Source of the DNA: Aliishimia sp965656085
GTDB lineage: Bacteria > Pseudomonadota > Alphaproteobacteria > Rhodobacterales > Rhodobacteraceae
Assembly (NCBI GenBank): GCA_965656085.1
Contig: CBFHJA010000006.1
Span: 1 to 64,000 of the forward strand
Direction: 5' to 3'
DNA: 64,000 bases
This document shows positions 8,118-17,380 of this stretch, piece after piece. Within the stretch, counting starts at the first letter, position 1, and every line of letters begins with the position of its first letter. Position numbers and translations under genes: made by a program. The notes beneath the pieces were generated by a model. The model did not search any database and was not told the DNA's origin. It saw nothing but the letters and a program-made list of their open reading frames with translations.

Positions 8118-8607
8118 CAAGATGATCGCCGAGCGGCTTCAGCCCTCCCTGCTGGACCGCCTCACCGACGACGATCCCACGTCGCTCAAGGAAACCCGCG
8201 ACAGCCGTGTCATCGACATCCGGCAATTGCGCGACATCATCCAGCGTGACCTGTCATGGCTTCTGAACACGTCGGACAACAACAACCTGATCGACGCGGA
8301 GCGCTACCCGAGCGCCGCGCTCTCGGTGCTCAACTACGGCATTCAAGAGGTCGCAGGCGACTACTCGACAGCCGAGCGCGCCGAGATGATCCGGCAATCC
8401 ATCATCGACGCCATCACCGCGTTCGAGCCACGCATTCATTCCGGCTCCATCGATGTGCAGCTGCGAGTCGGGCACGACAACAGGCAAAGCGTCGTCACCT
8501 ATGACATCCACGCCGACATGTGGGCGCAGCCAATGCCGATGGAACTCTATCTGCGCAGTGAGGTCGATGTGACCACCGGGGAACTTGCATTGGAAAGGGT
8601 GAACTAA
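8110..8607 (+). CDS. tssE: T6SS baseplate protein TssE (gp25-like)
   Basis: 165 residues from the ATG at 8110, preceded by GAGGGGG and overlapping the end of tagJ; an earlier in-frame ATG at 8089 lies inside tagJ with no good ribosome site. Motifs: LLDRLTDDDP at the N-terminus, a region with LRDIIQRDLSWLLNT and the YPSAALSVLNYGI block, and a C-terminal RLxS-type end LYLRSEVDVTTGE. TssE is the gp25-like wedge component that connects the baseplate to the sheath. Six bases separate it from tssF. Confidence 0.95.
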   Translation: MSDKMIAERLQPSLLDRLTDDDPTSLKETRDSRVIDIRQLRDIIQRDLSWLLNTSDNNNLIDAERYPSAALSVLNYGIQEVAGDYSTAERAEMIRQSIIDAITAFEPRIHSGSIDVQLRVGHDNRQSVVTYDIHADMWAQPMPMELYLRSEVDVTTGELALERVN

Positions 8608-8613
8608 ACGTCC

Positions 8614-10491
8614 ATGGATACGCGCCTGCTCAAGCATTACGAGAACGAATTGGCGTTCATGCGAGACATGGGTGCGGAATTCGCGCAGGCCTATCCCAAG
8701 ATCGCCACCCGGCTCGGCATGGACGGTGTCGAAGTCGTCGATCCCTATGTAGAGCGGCTGCTGGAGGGCGTGGCCTTCCTGTCCGCGCGGGTCCAGCTCG
8801 AGCTGGAACTGCAATATCCGAACCTGACCAGTCACCTTCTGGAAATCGTCTATCCGCACTATCTCGCGCCAACGCCGTCGATGATGGTCGCCGCGCTGGA
8901 ACTCGACCCGGACAATGCCGCGCTGGCGGACGGGTTCGTGCTGCCGCGCCATACCGAGCTCCGCAGTACGCTGCGCGACGACGACCAGACCGCTTGTGTG
9001 TTCCGCACCTCACGCGAGTTGACGCTTTGGCCTATCGAGATCACCGAAGCCGAGTATATCGACGGGCGTGGCGATCTGGTGGCCGCCGGTGTGTCGCGCG
9101 AAACCGATGCGCGGGCTGCGATCCGGCTGCGCCTGTCGCGTTTCGGAAAGCAGCCCATTTCGGAACTGTCTCTGGACACGCTCACCGTTTTTCTGAACGG
9201 GCAGGAAGGCAAGAACTGGGAGTTGCACGAACTTCTGAGCACGCAGGTCAGCGGGCTCGTCGCGCGCTCGACCGACCGACGCGCCGATTGGACCTCGGAG
9301 TTGCCGCAAGGCCGCGTGGTGCCCTGCGGGTTCGATCCCGAAGAGGCACTGCTGCCGACGCCGCGCCAGAGTTTCGACGGCTACCGGCTGCTGCAGGAAT
9401 ATTTCGCGATGCCGGAACGGTTCCATTTCCTCGACATTGCCGGGTTGAACATGGCCCTGACGCGCTGTGAAGGGCATGATGTCGACATCTACATCCTGCT
9501 GCGCGAGGGCATGGCGGATATCTCTCCGGGCGTCACACCGAAGGCCTTCACGCTCAACGCGGTCGCCGCGATCAACCTGTTTCCCAAGCGCTGCGACCGG
9601 GTGCATATCTCGTCCGCGCAAGTCGAGCAGAACGTGGTCGTGGACCGCACCGCGCCGCTCGACTACGAGATCTACGCGCTGAACTCGGTCACCGGCATCA
9701 CCGGGGACGGCGATAAGGACATTCCCTTCCGTCCGTTCTACTCGGCGGACGATCTGACCGCGGCGGGAGATTCGCATCCGGCCTATTACACGCAGACCCG
9801 CAAGATGCGGCAGCGCGCCGAACGCGAACGGCTCAAGGGCGTGCGGACCTCCTATCTGGGTTCGGAACTTTACCTGACACTCGTGGACCCCAGCCAAGCT
9901 CCCTTTACCGCCGATCTCGATCAGCTTGCAGTCACGGCCACGGCCACCAACCGCGACTTGCCGCTCCTGCTGCCCACCGGCTCGCGCGACGTTTTCTATC
10001 TGCCGGAGGGCGGGCCGGTGAAGCATGTGACGACCCCGGTGAACCCGACGCGCCCGCGCCCGTCGCTGGCGCAAGGCGACACCGCATGGCGGCTGGTCTC
10101 GCATCTGAGCCTGAATTACCTGTCGATCGCCGGTGAGCAGAGCGACCAGAGCGCGGCCGTCTTGCGCGAGTTGATCGGGATCTACGCGCCGTCGGGCAAC
10201 CGGGTGCTGGAGAAGCAACTCGAGGGTCTGTCGGGGGTGTCCACGCGCCCGATCGTGCGGCGGATGTCCGACGAAGTGCTCTCCACCGCCGTGCGCGGGC
10301 TGGAGATCAAACTCGAATTCGACGAAAGTTTCTTTGAGGGGACCAGCGTATACCTGCTCGGCGCCGTGCTGGAGCGGTTCTTCCGAAAATACGTGTCCAT
10401 CAACAGTTTTACCGAAACGGTGCTTGTCACCCAACAACGCGGGGAGATCACCCGATGGCGGCCGGAAACAGGCCTGGGGCGGATCATCTGA
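8614..10491 (+). CDS. tssF: T6SS baseplate protein TssF
   Basis: 625 residues, normal for the family. It opens with YENELAFMRDMGAEFAQAYP, followed by VERLLEGVAFLSARVQ and YPHYLAPTPSM, all TssF hallmarks. The end (ERFFRKYVSINSF, then GEITRWRPETG) is the usual C-terminal signature. TssF forms the wedge with TssG and TssE and contacts TssK. It overlaps tssG by 37 bp, a typical tssF-tssG translational coupling. Confidence 0.97.
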   Translation: MDTRLLKHYENELAFMRDMGAEFAQAYPKIATRLGMDGVEVVDPYVERLLEGVAFLSARVQLELELQYPNLTSHLLEIVYPHYLAPTPSMMVAALELDPDNAALADGFVLPRHTELRSTLRDDDQTACVFRTSRELTLWPIEITEAEYIDGRGDLVAAGVSRETDARAAIRLRLSRFGKQPISELSLDTLTVFLNGQEGKNWELHELLSTQVSGLVARSTDRRADWTSELPQGRVVPCGFDPEEALLPTPRQSFDGYRLLQEYFAMPERFHFLDIAGLNMALTRCEGHDVDIYILLREGMADISPGVTPKAFTLNAVAAINLFPKRCDRVHISSAQVEQNVVVDRTAPLDYEIYALNSVTGITGDGDKDIPFRPFYSADDLTAAGDSHPAYYTQTRKMRQRAERERLKGVRTSYLGSELYLTLVDPSQAPFTADLDQLAVTATATNRDLPLLLPTGSRDVFYLPEGGPVKHVTTPVNPTRPRPSLAQGDTAWRLVSHLSLNYLSIAGEQSDQSAAVLRELIGIYAPSGNRVLEKQLEGLSGVSTRPIVRRMSDEVLSTAVRGLEIKLEFDESFFEGTSVYLLGAVLERFFRKYVSINSFTETVLVTQQRGEITRWRPETGLGRII

Positions 10492-11489
10492 GCCATTTGG
10501 AAAAGCTCGAAACCGCACCGGAGAAATTTCATCTGTTTCACGCGTTTCGCGTGCTCGAAGGGGCGTATCCGGACGCACCGCGCTTCGGCGAGGCCCGTCG
10601 GCCACGCGAGGACAAGGTGCGATTCGGGCAAGAGGCCGAACTGGCTTTTCCGCCTTCGACGGTGCGGGATTTCGTGCCGCCCGACGGTGCCTCGCCCGGG
10701 CGTTTGACGAACCGGTTCTTTGGGCTCTTCGGACCTCATGGTCCGCTCCCGCTGCATCTCACCGAGTTCGCCCGCGCCCGTCAGCGACAGTATCGCGACC
10801 CCACGCTCGTGGCCTTCGCCGACATGCTCACCCATCGCATGACAACGCTGTTCTACCGCGCATGGCGCTCGGGTCAGCCCGCGGCCAGCTTCGATCGGGG
10901 CGATGGCGGCGATGTCGAGGACAAGGTCGCGGCCATTGCCGGATACAAGGCAGATGCGCTGCGCGACACCGACGCGCTGCCCGATCTGGCCAAGCGCCAT
11001 TTCGCAGGCTTGCTTGCCTGCGGTCCCAAGAATGTCGAGGGGCTCGTGTCGATCCTCTCCGCCTTCTTCGGCGCGCGGGTGCGGCTTCAGCAATTCATCG
11101 GCACATGGCTGGAGCTCGAACCGGACGACCGCTGGGTTCTGGGGCAGCGCGCGGGGCTTGGTCGGACCACGTCCATCGGTGACAAGGTCTGGACCCGCAC
11201 CGATAAATTCCGCCTCATCGTCGGCCCTCTGAGCCTCGACGAATATCGGCGTTTGTTGCCCGGTGGCACGTCGCTGGAACGGATGCGGGCCATCGTGCGG
11301 AACTACGTTGGGGACGCGCTCGACTGGGATGTGAATCTCATCCTGCGCGCCGACGAGGTGCCCCCCGCCAAGCTCGGGGAAACCGTGCAACTGGGTCAAA
11401 CCGGGTGGATCGGCACCCGGAAAAGCAACACCGATGCGGACGATCTCTATCTGGAGCCAAATCTTCAGCAGAGCGCCGTGGTGAAATAG
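10455..11489 (+). CDS. tssG: T6SS baseplate protein TssG
   Basis: 344 residues starting inside the end of tssF. Signatures include FHLFHAFRVLEGAYP, VRFGQEAELAFPPSTV, FFGLFGPHGPLPLHLTE, FYRAWRSGQP and the DAVWTR-equivalent GDKVWTRTDKFRLIVGPL. The C-terminus ends LGQTGWIG, as in most TssG proteins. It is a baseplate wedge component partnering TssF. clpV follows after 16 bp with its own ribosome site. Confidence 0.96.
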   Translation: MAAGNRPGADHLSHLEKLETAPEKFHLFHAFRVLEGAYPDAPRFGEARRPREDKVRFGQEAELAFPPSTVRDFVPPDGASPGRLTNRFFGLFGPHGPLPLHLTEFARARQRQYRDPTLVAFADMLTHRMTTLFYRAWRSGQPAASFDRGDGGDVEDKVAAIAGYKADALRDTDALPDLAKRHFAGLLACGPKNVEGLVSILSAFFGARVRLQQFIGTWLELEPDDRWVLGQRAGLGRTTSIGDKVWTRTDKFRLIVGPLSLDEYRRLLPGGTSLERMRAIVRNYVGDALDWDVNLILRADEVPPAKLGETVQLGQTGWIGTRKSNTDADDLYLEPNLQQSAVVK

Positions 11490-11505
11490 GGAAGGGACGA
11501 AACAC

Positions 11506-14229
11506 ATGACGGAAATCAGCCGGGTCGCCTTGTTCGGCAAGCTCAACACGCTGGGATACAAGGCCATCGAAGGGGCGACAGTCTTCTGCAAGATGCGCGG
11601 AAACCCCTATGTCGAGATCGTCCACTGGATTCACCAGATCCTGAACAATCAGGACAGCGATATTCATCGCATCATCGCGCATTTCGATCTCGACGATGCC
11701 AAGATCGCCACCGAGATCACCGCCGCGCTCGATGCCTTGCCGCGCGGGGCCTCCTCGGTCAGTGACCTCTCCTCGCATCTCGAAGACGTCATGGAGCGCG
11801 CGTGGGTCTGGGGCTCGCTGCTCTACTCGTCCAACCAAGTGCGGACCGGTCACATCATTCTGGGGATGCTGGAGACGCCAAACCTCAAGAATATCCTGCA
11901 GAGCATTTCGCCAACGCTTGCGGGCATCAAGCCCGACGATCTCGCCGATGATTTTCATACCATCACCGATGGCTCGCCAGAGGACGCCATGCGCCCACAG
12001 GACGGCTCGGTCACGGGTGGCGGCGCGGAGCCCGGCGAGGCATCAGGGGCGCGCAAGGTGGGGGACGGTGCGACCGAAGCGCTTGATCAGTTCTGCACCG
12101 ATCTGACCGAGCAAGCCCGCAACGGCGAGATCGACCCCATTGTCGGCCGTGACGAGGAAATCCGGCAGATCGTCGACGTGCTCATGCGCCGCCGTCAGAA
12201 CAACCCGATCCTCACCGGTGAGGCCGGGGTCGGGAAAACCGCGGTGGTCGAGGGGTTCGCGCTCCGGATCGCGCGCGGAGACGTGCCGCCCGCGCTGCAA
12301 AACGTGCGGCTGCTCGCGCTCGATGTGGGTCTGTTGCAGGCCGGGGCGTCGATGAAGGGCGAGTTCGAGAACCGTCTGCGCTCGGTCATCGACGAGGTGC
12401 AGGGCAGCCCGACACCCATCGTGATGTTTGTCGATGAGACCCACACGCTGGTCGGGGCGGGCGGTGCGGCCGGGACCGGTGATGCGGCCAACCTGCTCAA
12501 GCCCGCCCTCGCGCGCGGCACGCTGCGGACCATCGGCGCCACCACATGGGCTGAGTACAAGAAACACATCGAGAAAGACCCCGCGCTCACCCGCCGCTTT
12601 CAGGTCGTGCAGGTGGACGAGCCGGGGATTGCGAAGGCCATCCTGATGATGCGCGGCATCGCCTCGATGCTCGAGCAGCACCACAAGGTGCAGGTGCTCG
12701 ACGAGGCCATCGAGGCATCGGTCACGCTCTCGGCACGCTACATCCCGGCGCGGCAATTGCCGGACAAGTCGGTGAGCCTTCTTGACACCGCCTGTGCGCG
12801 GGTCGCGGTGAGCCAGCACGCGGTGCCGGCGCAGGTCGATGACAGCCAGCGGCGGATCGAGGCGCTCACCACCGAGCTTGACATCATCGGACGCGACGAG
12901 AGCGCGGGTTACAACGTGGACGAGCGGCGCGCGGCTGTCAGCGCGGCCAAGGAGGCCGAAGAAGCCCGGCTGGCGGAATTGACCGAGGCATGGGAGGCCG
13001 AGAAAGCACTGGTGGCCGAAATTATCGAGCTGCGTGCCCAACTGCGCGGCGAAGGGGCCGAGATCGAAGGTACCGACACCCGCGAAGGCGAACAAGCCAA
13101 TCTTGAAGCCGAAGAGGAAGGCGTCACCGCGTCCGAGGTCGACCGTGACACGCTCATGGCGCGGCTCAAGGAGAAGAATGCCGAACTCGAAACCCTGCAA
13201 GGCGACAACCCGTTGATCATGCCCATCGTGGATCATCAGGCGGTGGCGAGCGTTGTGGGCGACTGGACCGGCATCCCTGTGGGGCGCATGGTGAAGGACG
13301 AGATCGAGACCATCCTGAGCCTCGAAGAGCATCTCGCCAAGCGGGTCATCGGGCAAGATCACGCGATGAAAATGATCGCCAAGCGCATCCAGACCTCTCG
13401 CGCCGGGCTCGACAATCCTTCCAAGCCCATCGGGGTGTTCCTGCTCGCGGGCACCTCCGGGGTCGGCAAGACCGAAACCGCGCTCGCGCTCGCGGAAGTG
13501 CTCTATGGTGGCGAGCAAAACGTCATCACGATCAATATGTCGGAGTATCAGGAGGCGCATACGGTGTCCTCGCTGAAAGGCGCGCCTCCGGGCTATGTCG
13601 GCTATGGCGAAGGCGGGGTGCTGACCGAGGCGGTGCGCCGCAAGCCCTACTCGGTTGTGCTGCTCGATGAGGTCGAGAAAGCGCACCCGGATGTGCATGA
13701 GATCTTCTTTCAGGTCTTCGACAAGGGCGTGATGGAGGACGGCGAGGGCCGCACCATCGACTTCAAGAACACGCTCATTCTGCTCACGTCCAACGCAGGC
13801 ACCGACCTGATCATGGACCTTTGCGCAGACCCTGACCTGATGCCCGATCCCGAGGGCATGGCCAAGGCGATCCGGGAGCCGCTGTTGCAGGTGTTCCCGC
13901 CCGCGCTTCTGGGGCGTCTGGTGACGATCCCCTACTACCCGCTCAGCCCGCACATGATCGCGGAGATCACCAAGCTCCAGCTTGGCCGGATCAAGAAGCG
14001 CGTGACCGAGGCACATGGGGTGCCGTTCGAATATACGGACGCGGTTGTGGACGAGATTGTCAATCGTTGTCAGGAGCTCGAAAGCGGTGGCCGGATGATC
14101 GACGCCATCGTGACCAACACGATGCTACCGGACATTTCCGCCGAATTCCTGCGGCGGATGATGGAGGGCGATGAGATCGAGAAAGTCAAGATCGACGTGG
14201 CGGATGGGGAATTCAACTACTCATTCTGA
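11506..14229 (+). CDS. clpV: T6SS sheath-recycling AAA+ ATPase ClpV (TssH)
   Basis: 907 residues. N-terminal ClpN-type helical domain (about 1-160), first AAA+ module with Walker A GEAGVGKT at about 238-245 and Walker B VMFVDETH, a middle coiled region (about 440-590, Ala/Glu-rich), second AAA+ module with GTSGVGKT at about 649-656, sensor region LTSNAG, and a C-terminal D2-small domain. It extracts TssC from contracted sheath so the subunits can be reused. The middle region contains an acidic insertion (about 505-545) that looks longer than usual. AAGGGA ribosome site. It lies between the core block and the accessory block. Confidence 0.97.
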   Translation: MTEISRVALFGKLNTLGYKAIEGATVFCKMRGNPYVEIVHWIHQILNNQDSDIHRIIAHFDLDDAKIATEITAALDALPRGASSVSDLSSHLEDVMERAWVWGSLLYSSNQVRTGHIILGMLETPNLKNILQSISPTLAGIKPDDLADDFHTITDGSPEDAMRPQDGSVTGGGAEPGEASGARKVGDGATEALDQFCTDLTEQARNGEIDPIVGRDEEIRQIVDVLMRRRQNNPILTGEAGVGKTAVVEGFALRIARGDVPPALQNVRLLALDVGLLQAGASMKGEFENRLRSVIDEVQGSPTPIVMFVDETHTLVGAGGAAGTGDAANLLKPALARGTLRTIGATTWAEYKKHIEKDPALTRRFQVVQVDEPGIAKAILMMRGIASMLEQHHKVQVLDEAIEASVTLSARYIPARQLPDKSVSLLDTACARVAVSQHAVPAQVDDSQRRIEALTTELDIIGRDESAGYNVDERRAAVSAAKEAEEARLAELTEAWEAEKALVAEIIELRAQLRGEGAEIEGTDTREGEQANLEAEEEGVTASEVDRDTLMARLKEKNAELETLQGDNPLIMPIVDHQAVASVVGDWTGIPVGRMVKDEIETILSLEEHLAKRVIGQDHAMKMIAKRIQTSRAGLDNPSKPIGVFLLAGTSGVGKTETALALAEVLYGGEQNVITINMSEYQEAHTVSSLKGAPPGYVGYGEGGVLTEAVRRKPYSVVLLDEVEKAHPDVHEIFFQVFDKGVMEDGEGRTIDFKNTLILLTSNAGTDLIMDLCADPDLMPDPEGMAKAIREPLLQVFPPALLGRLVTIPYYPLSPHMIAEITKLQLGRIKKRVTEAHGVPFEYTDAVVDEIVNRCQELESGGRMIDAIVTNTMLPDISAEFLRRMMEGDEIEKVKIDVADGEFNYSF

Positions 14230-14250
14230 TCCCGGAGGAGGGCAGAGACA

Positions 14251-15447
14251 ATGAAGAAAATACCCCTTCTGACAAACGATCTGGCGTCCGCCGTGCGGTC
14301 GGTTGCAAAACTGCAGATTATCCTTCCCCCGAAGGACATGACCTTCGATGTCTGGCTCGAAGTGGATGATGCGCTCTTTGAGAAGATCAAGAATGACAGT
14401 TATCTCGCCGACAAGATGTTCGGCGAGGTGTCGAAAGTCTACAAGGTGGCGGCGTCACACCTGGCCAAGGAAGCCGAGCGGATCGAGAAAGAGTTCTTCG
14501 CTAAGGGCAAGAGCAAGCAATGGGTGGTGAAGGAGTGGGAGAAAGCCGCGCCGCCGATTCTCGCGAAGTTCGAACCGGCTCTGCAAGCCAAAGCACAGGC
14601 GCATCTCAAGACGTGGCAGAAGGTCACGAAGGATGCCAACAAATACGTCGTCAAATGCGTGTTCAAGGTGGCCATCGGCTCGGTAGGTGTCGCCACCGCG
14701 ACACTGGGCACCATCGTGGCCTTCGGCTCGGGTGGTGGCGGTGCGGGCGGCGTCGTTGCGCTTTACGGACTCTACAAGGCGATCATCTCTCTTGGCAAGG
14801 AGGTCAACCGGCTCCGCAGGGATGTCGATCAGGCCGAAAAGGCGTTGCAGGACTACGCTGACAGTCTGCTCAAGACCTACAAGACCGCGTCAAAGAAGAA
14901 GGTCGTCGGGCGGGAGTTCGCAACCGAGTTCCTGAATGGGCTCACCCCGAAGGAAGTGAAGAATATCAATGGTCTGAACACCAATTACGCGAGTTTCAAA
15001 GGAAAGCTTGACCGGATCGAAAAGAACCTCTCGGCTCTGGGCGTCAAGCTCAATGAACTGCTCGATGCGCAAGAGGATCTGGACAAGGAGATCGACCGCA
15101 AGATCCAGAAAATGCTTGCCCAGCGTGGCTACAAGTCAAAGAAGCTGCCAAAGCTCATGACAGCGCTTAAGAAGTCCCGCTTTCAGGTCAGCAAGAAGAT
15201 CGCAGAGGTGAGTGAAGGGATCGGCAAGGTCAGCAACGCGCGCAAACGCGAGCGGGGGTACAAGACGGCGATCAAGGAGCTCAACGACAAGAAGCCCGGA
15301 TGGGCGGGCAAGGTCGAAAAGCTCATCGTGCTGGGTGATCTGGCGCTCGGCGCGGGATTCACTGATTTCAGCAAGCTCGACCAGCTTCTGGTCTTCATCG
15401 ACACAGTTGGCGTCGAGCTCGACAATGTTTTGGTGGAAGAGATCTAG
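14251..15447 (+). CDS. Helical Lys-rich protein with central Gly-rich hydrophobic hairpin, unknown
   Basis: 398 residues; GGAGGAGGG ribosome site just upstream. I do not recognise a family. N-terminal part (1-125) is helical and charged. At about 129-172 there is a long apolar Gly/Ala/Val stretch interrupted by SGGGGAGG, then ALYGLYKAII. The rest (about 175-360) is predicted long amphipathic helix or coiled coil, with many Lys and Leu (RIEKNLSALGVKLNELLDAQ). No signal peptide. That arrangement (coil, hydrophobic hairpin, coil) resembles alpha-helical pore-forming toxins of the ClyA/HBL type in architecture only. Its place between clpV and vgrG makes it a candidate effector, but a structural accessory role is equally open. 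No obvious immunity gene adjoins it. Confidence 0.6.
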   Translation: MKKIPLLTNDLASAVRSVAKLQIILPPKDMTFDVWLEVDDALFEKIKNDSYLADKMFGEVSKVYKVAASHLAKEAERIEKEFFAKGKSKQWVVKEWEKAAPPILAKFEPALQAKAQAHLKTWQKVTKDANKYVVKCVFKVAIGSVGVATATLGTIVAFGSGGGGAGGVVALYGLYKAIISLGKEVNRLRRDVDQAEKALQDYADSLLKTYKTASKKKVVGREFATEFLNGLTPKEVKNINGLNTNYASFKGKLDRIEKNLSALGVKLNELLDAQEDLDKEIDRKIQKMLAQRGYKSKKLPKLMTALKKSRFQVSKKIAEVSEGIGKVSNARKRERGYKTAIKELNDKKPGWAGKVEKLIVLGDLALGAGFTDFSKLDQLLVFIDTVGVELDNVLVEEI

Positions 15448-15486
15448 CGGCAAGCCTTTTTCCCGCTTCGTTCACAGGAGGACGAC

Positions 15487-16518
15487 ATGGCTGATGACAA
15501 CAAGAAGGACTTCGCGATTGATGTAACAATCAATCCTTACGGGGAATGCAAGAAGAGCGAGCCACCCGCATGGTTTGCCGCGCGTCCGAAGCTGAACAAC
15601 ATCATTCAGGAGATCAAGGTCAAGCGGACCATGAAGCTCGATGCGCGGAAATGGAAGAAAAAAGATCTTGAATCAGGTGTTTATGCAGTCGCGAAATACG
15701 ATCTCGCGCTGTTTTCCACTGCGCTGACGACGATGGAGAAAGACATCGACAAGGTCTTTCTGGCCAACACGGCCAATGCCAAGTCCAAACGCGACGCCAA
15801 ATTCTACCGCAATACCAAGGACAACACCAAGGAAGAATCCGCGGCCCTAACCGCTGCGGAGAAGCGCGTCACGGCCCTTTGGAAGAAGGTCTCCAAGTCC
15901 ATCGACGACAAGGTCTCGCTCGCGCTGGATGAGGTCGAGGCCGACAAGGGGGACAACAAAAAAGCCCTCGCGGTGGGCAAGCAGGCGCTTAAAGTCTTTG
16001 AAAATATCGAGACCAAGAACCTGTTCGCCGATCCCATCCAGCGTGTTCTGTCGACGCTGAAGACCCTGTCGATGAAGGTCGGCAAGACCAAGGAAGGCGA
16101 GGATACAGATGAACACTTCAAGGCCGCGCTCAGCGAATTGCGGGACATCGAAAGCGATTACGATCTGACCGCCAAGAGCACCGGGAAGGTCGCGAAGATG
16201 TTCCTTGGGCTCGGTGAGAAACTCTCCAAGGACAAGAACGCCGACGGTGAGATCCAGAAGTTCGGCGAAAGCCTCGCCAAGGGCGACATGAAGTCGAAAC
16301 TCGAGACACTGTCCAAGAACATCAAGGATCTGGGCAAGGATCTCGACATGCTGGTGAACTTCGTCGCCAAGGGTGGGCATGACGCCAAGACGATTGCCTC
16401 CAAAGCGGGCAAGTTCAAAGGCGATCACGACAAAAAGAAGGGCTCCGCCGCCGCGATCACTGCCGAAATGCGTAAACTCGCGACAGAGTTCAAGAAGATC
16501 GAAAAGAAGTTGAAATAG
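15487..16518 (+). CDS. Lys-rich all-helical protein, unknown
   Basis: 343 residues; AGGAGG ribosome site 6 bp upstream. No recognisable family, signal peptide or membrane span. Lysine is very abundant (for example ARKWKKKDLESG, KKKGSAAAIT, FKKIEKKLK at the end) and almost the whole chain is predicted helical. Trp and Cys are rare. It follows the 398-residue helical protein after 39 bp and shares its Lys-rich helical character, so the two may be partners. The sodium channel gene starts 8 bp downstream. Possible roles: second component of a helical toxin or an accessory factor; this is inference from context only. Confidence 0.6.
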   Translation: MADDNKKDFAIDVTINPYGECKKSEPPAWFAARPKLNNIIQEIKVKRTMKLDARKWKKKDLESGVYAVAKYDLALFSTALTTMEKDIDKVFLANTANAKSKRDAKFYRNTKDNTKEESAALTAAEKRVTALWKKVSKSIDDKVSLALDEVEADKGDNKKALAVGKQALKVFENIETKNLFADPIQRVLSTLKTLSMKVGKTKEGEDTDEHFKAALSELRDIESDYDLTAKSTGKVAKMFLGLGEKLSKDKNADGEIQKFGESLAKGDMKSKLETLSKNIKDLGKDLDMLVNFVAKGGHDAKTIASKAGKFKGDHDKKKGSAAAITAEMRKLATEFKKIEKKLK

Positions 16519-16525
16519 GGCCTTT

Positions 16526-17377
16526 ATGACCGTTCACGCCGCCAATACGCCGGACACGTCCCATCGCGCGAAGCTGCGGGCCTTTCTTGAGTTGCCGCGC
16601 GTGACCAACACGATTCTGGCGATCATCATCTTCAATGCGATCACGCTCGGGATGGGGACGTCCGACACCGTGCAGGCCTCCATTGGCCCGCTTCTGGCGG
16701 TCATCGACAAGACCGTTCTGGGGATCTTCGTGATCGAATTGACCCTCAAGCTCTATGCCTACGGGTTGAGGTTCTTCCGCAATTCATGGAACATTTTCGA
16801 TCTTTTCGTGGTGGGCGTGGGGCTTTTGCCGTCCACGTCAGGGCTTTCGGCTCTGCGCGGGCTGCGTGTCATCCGGGCGCTCCGGCTACTATCCGTCATC
16901 CCGCAAATGCGCGCCGTGGTGCAAGCTCTGCTTGATGCGCTTCCTGGGATGGGCGCGGTGATCGTGATGATCTCGATCGTGTTCTACGTGTTCGGCGTGA
17001 TGGCGACGATCATGTATGGCGACAGCTTCGACGAATGGTTTGGCACGCTTGGCCGGTCCCTCTATTCGCTGTTCCAGATCATGACGCTGGAATCATGGTC
17101 CATGGGCATCGTGCGGCCCGTGATGGAGCAATACCCGATGGCATGGGCCTTCTTTGTGCCCTTCATCGTGATCACTGCCTTTTCGGTGCTGAACCTGTTC
17201 ATCGGTCTTCTGGTGAACACCATGCAATCGGCGGTGGAAGAGGAAACCGAGGCCGAGTTTGAGAAGCTCCGCACGCTCGTGCGCGAAGAAACCGATCAGG
17301 TTGGCGCGCAAGTTCTTGAGCTTCGAGAGGAAATCCGCGCCCTGCGCGCTGAGCTTCGGGAGGCGCGTGGCGAGTAA
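16526..17377 (+). CDS. Bacterial voltage-gated sodium channel (NaChBac/BacNav type)
   Basis: 283 residues with six predicted membrane helices. S4 (about 108-122) carries arginines at every third position (R111, R114, R117, R120). The pore filter TLESW is at 187-191, the sodium-selective signature of NaChBac-family channels. S6 spans about 208-238. A C-terminal acidic neck and heptad coiled coil (about 240-281, VLELREEIRALRAEL) would drive tetramer assembly. All parts of a complete channel are present. Homologues are known from marine Roseobacters. What is odd is the location: 8 bp after the Lys-rich orphan and 3 bp before the sheath fusion gene, inside the T6SS block. There is no clear ribosome site, suggesting translational coupling to the upstream gene. 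Confidence 0.93.
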   Translation: MTVHAANTPDTSHRAKLRAFLELPRVTNTILAIIIFNAITLGMGTSDTVQASIGPLLAVIDKTVLGIFVIELTLKLYAYGLRFFRNSWNIFDLFVVGVGLLPSTSGLSALRGLRVIRALRLLSVIPQMRAVVQALLDALPGMGAVIVMISIVFYVFGVMATIMYGDSFDEWFGTLGRSLYSLFQIMTLESWSMGIVRPVMEQYPMAWAFFVPFIVITAFSVLNLFIGLLVNTMQSAVEEETEAEFEKLRTLVREETDQVGAQVLELREEIRALRAELREARGE

Positions 17378-17380
17378 CCC

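Noticed and set aside
12043..14016. 657-residue leftward frame opposite clpV
   Set aside because: Antisense to a well-supported ATPase gene, His/Asp/Arg-rich shadow composition typical of high-GC DNA.
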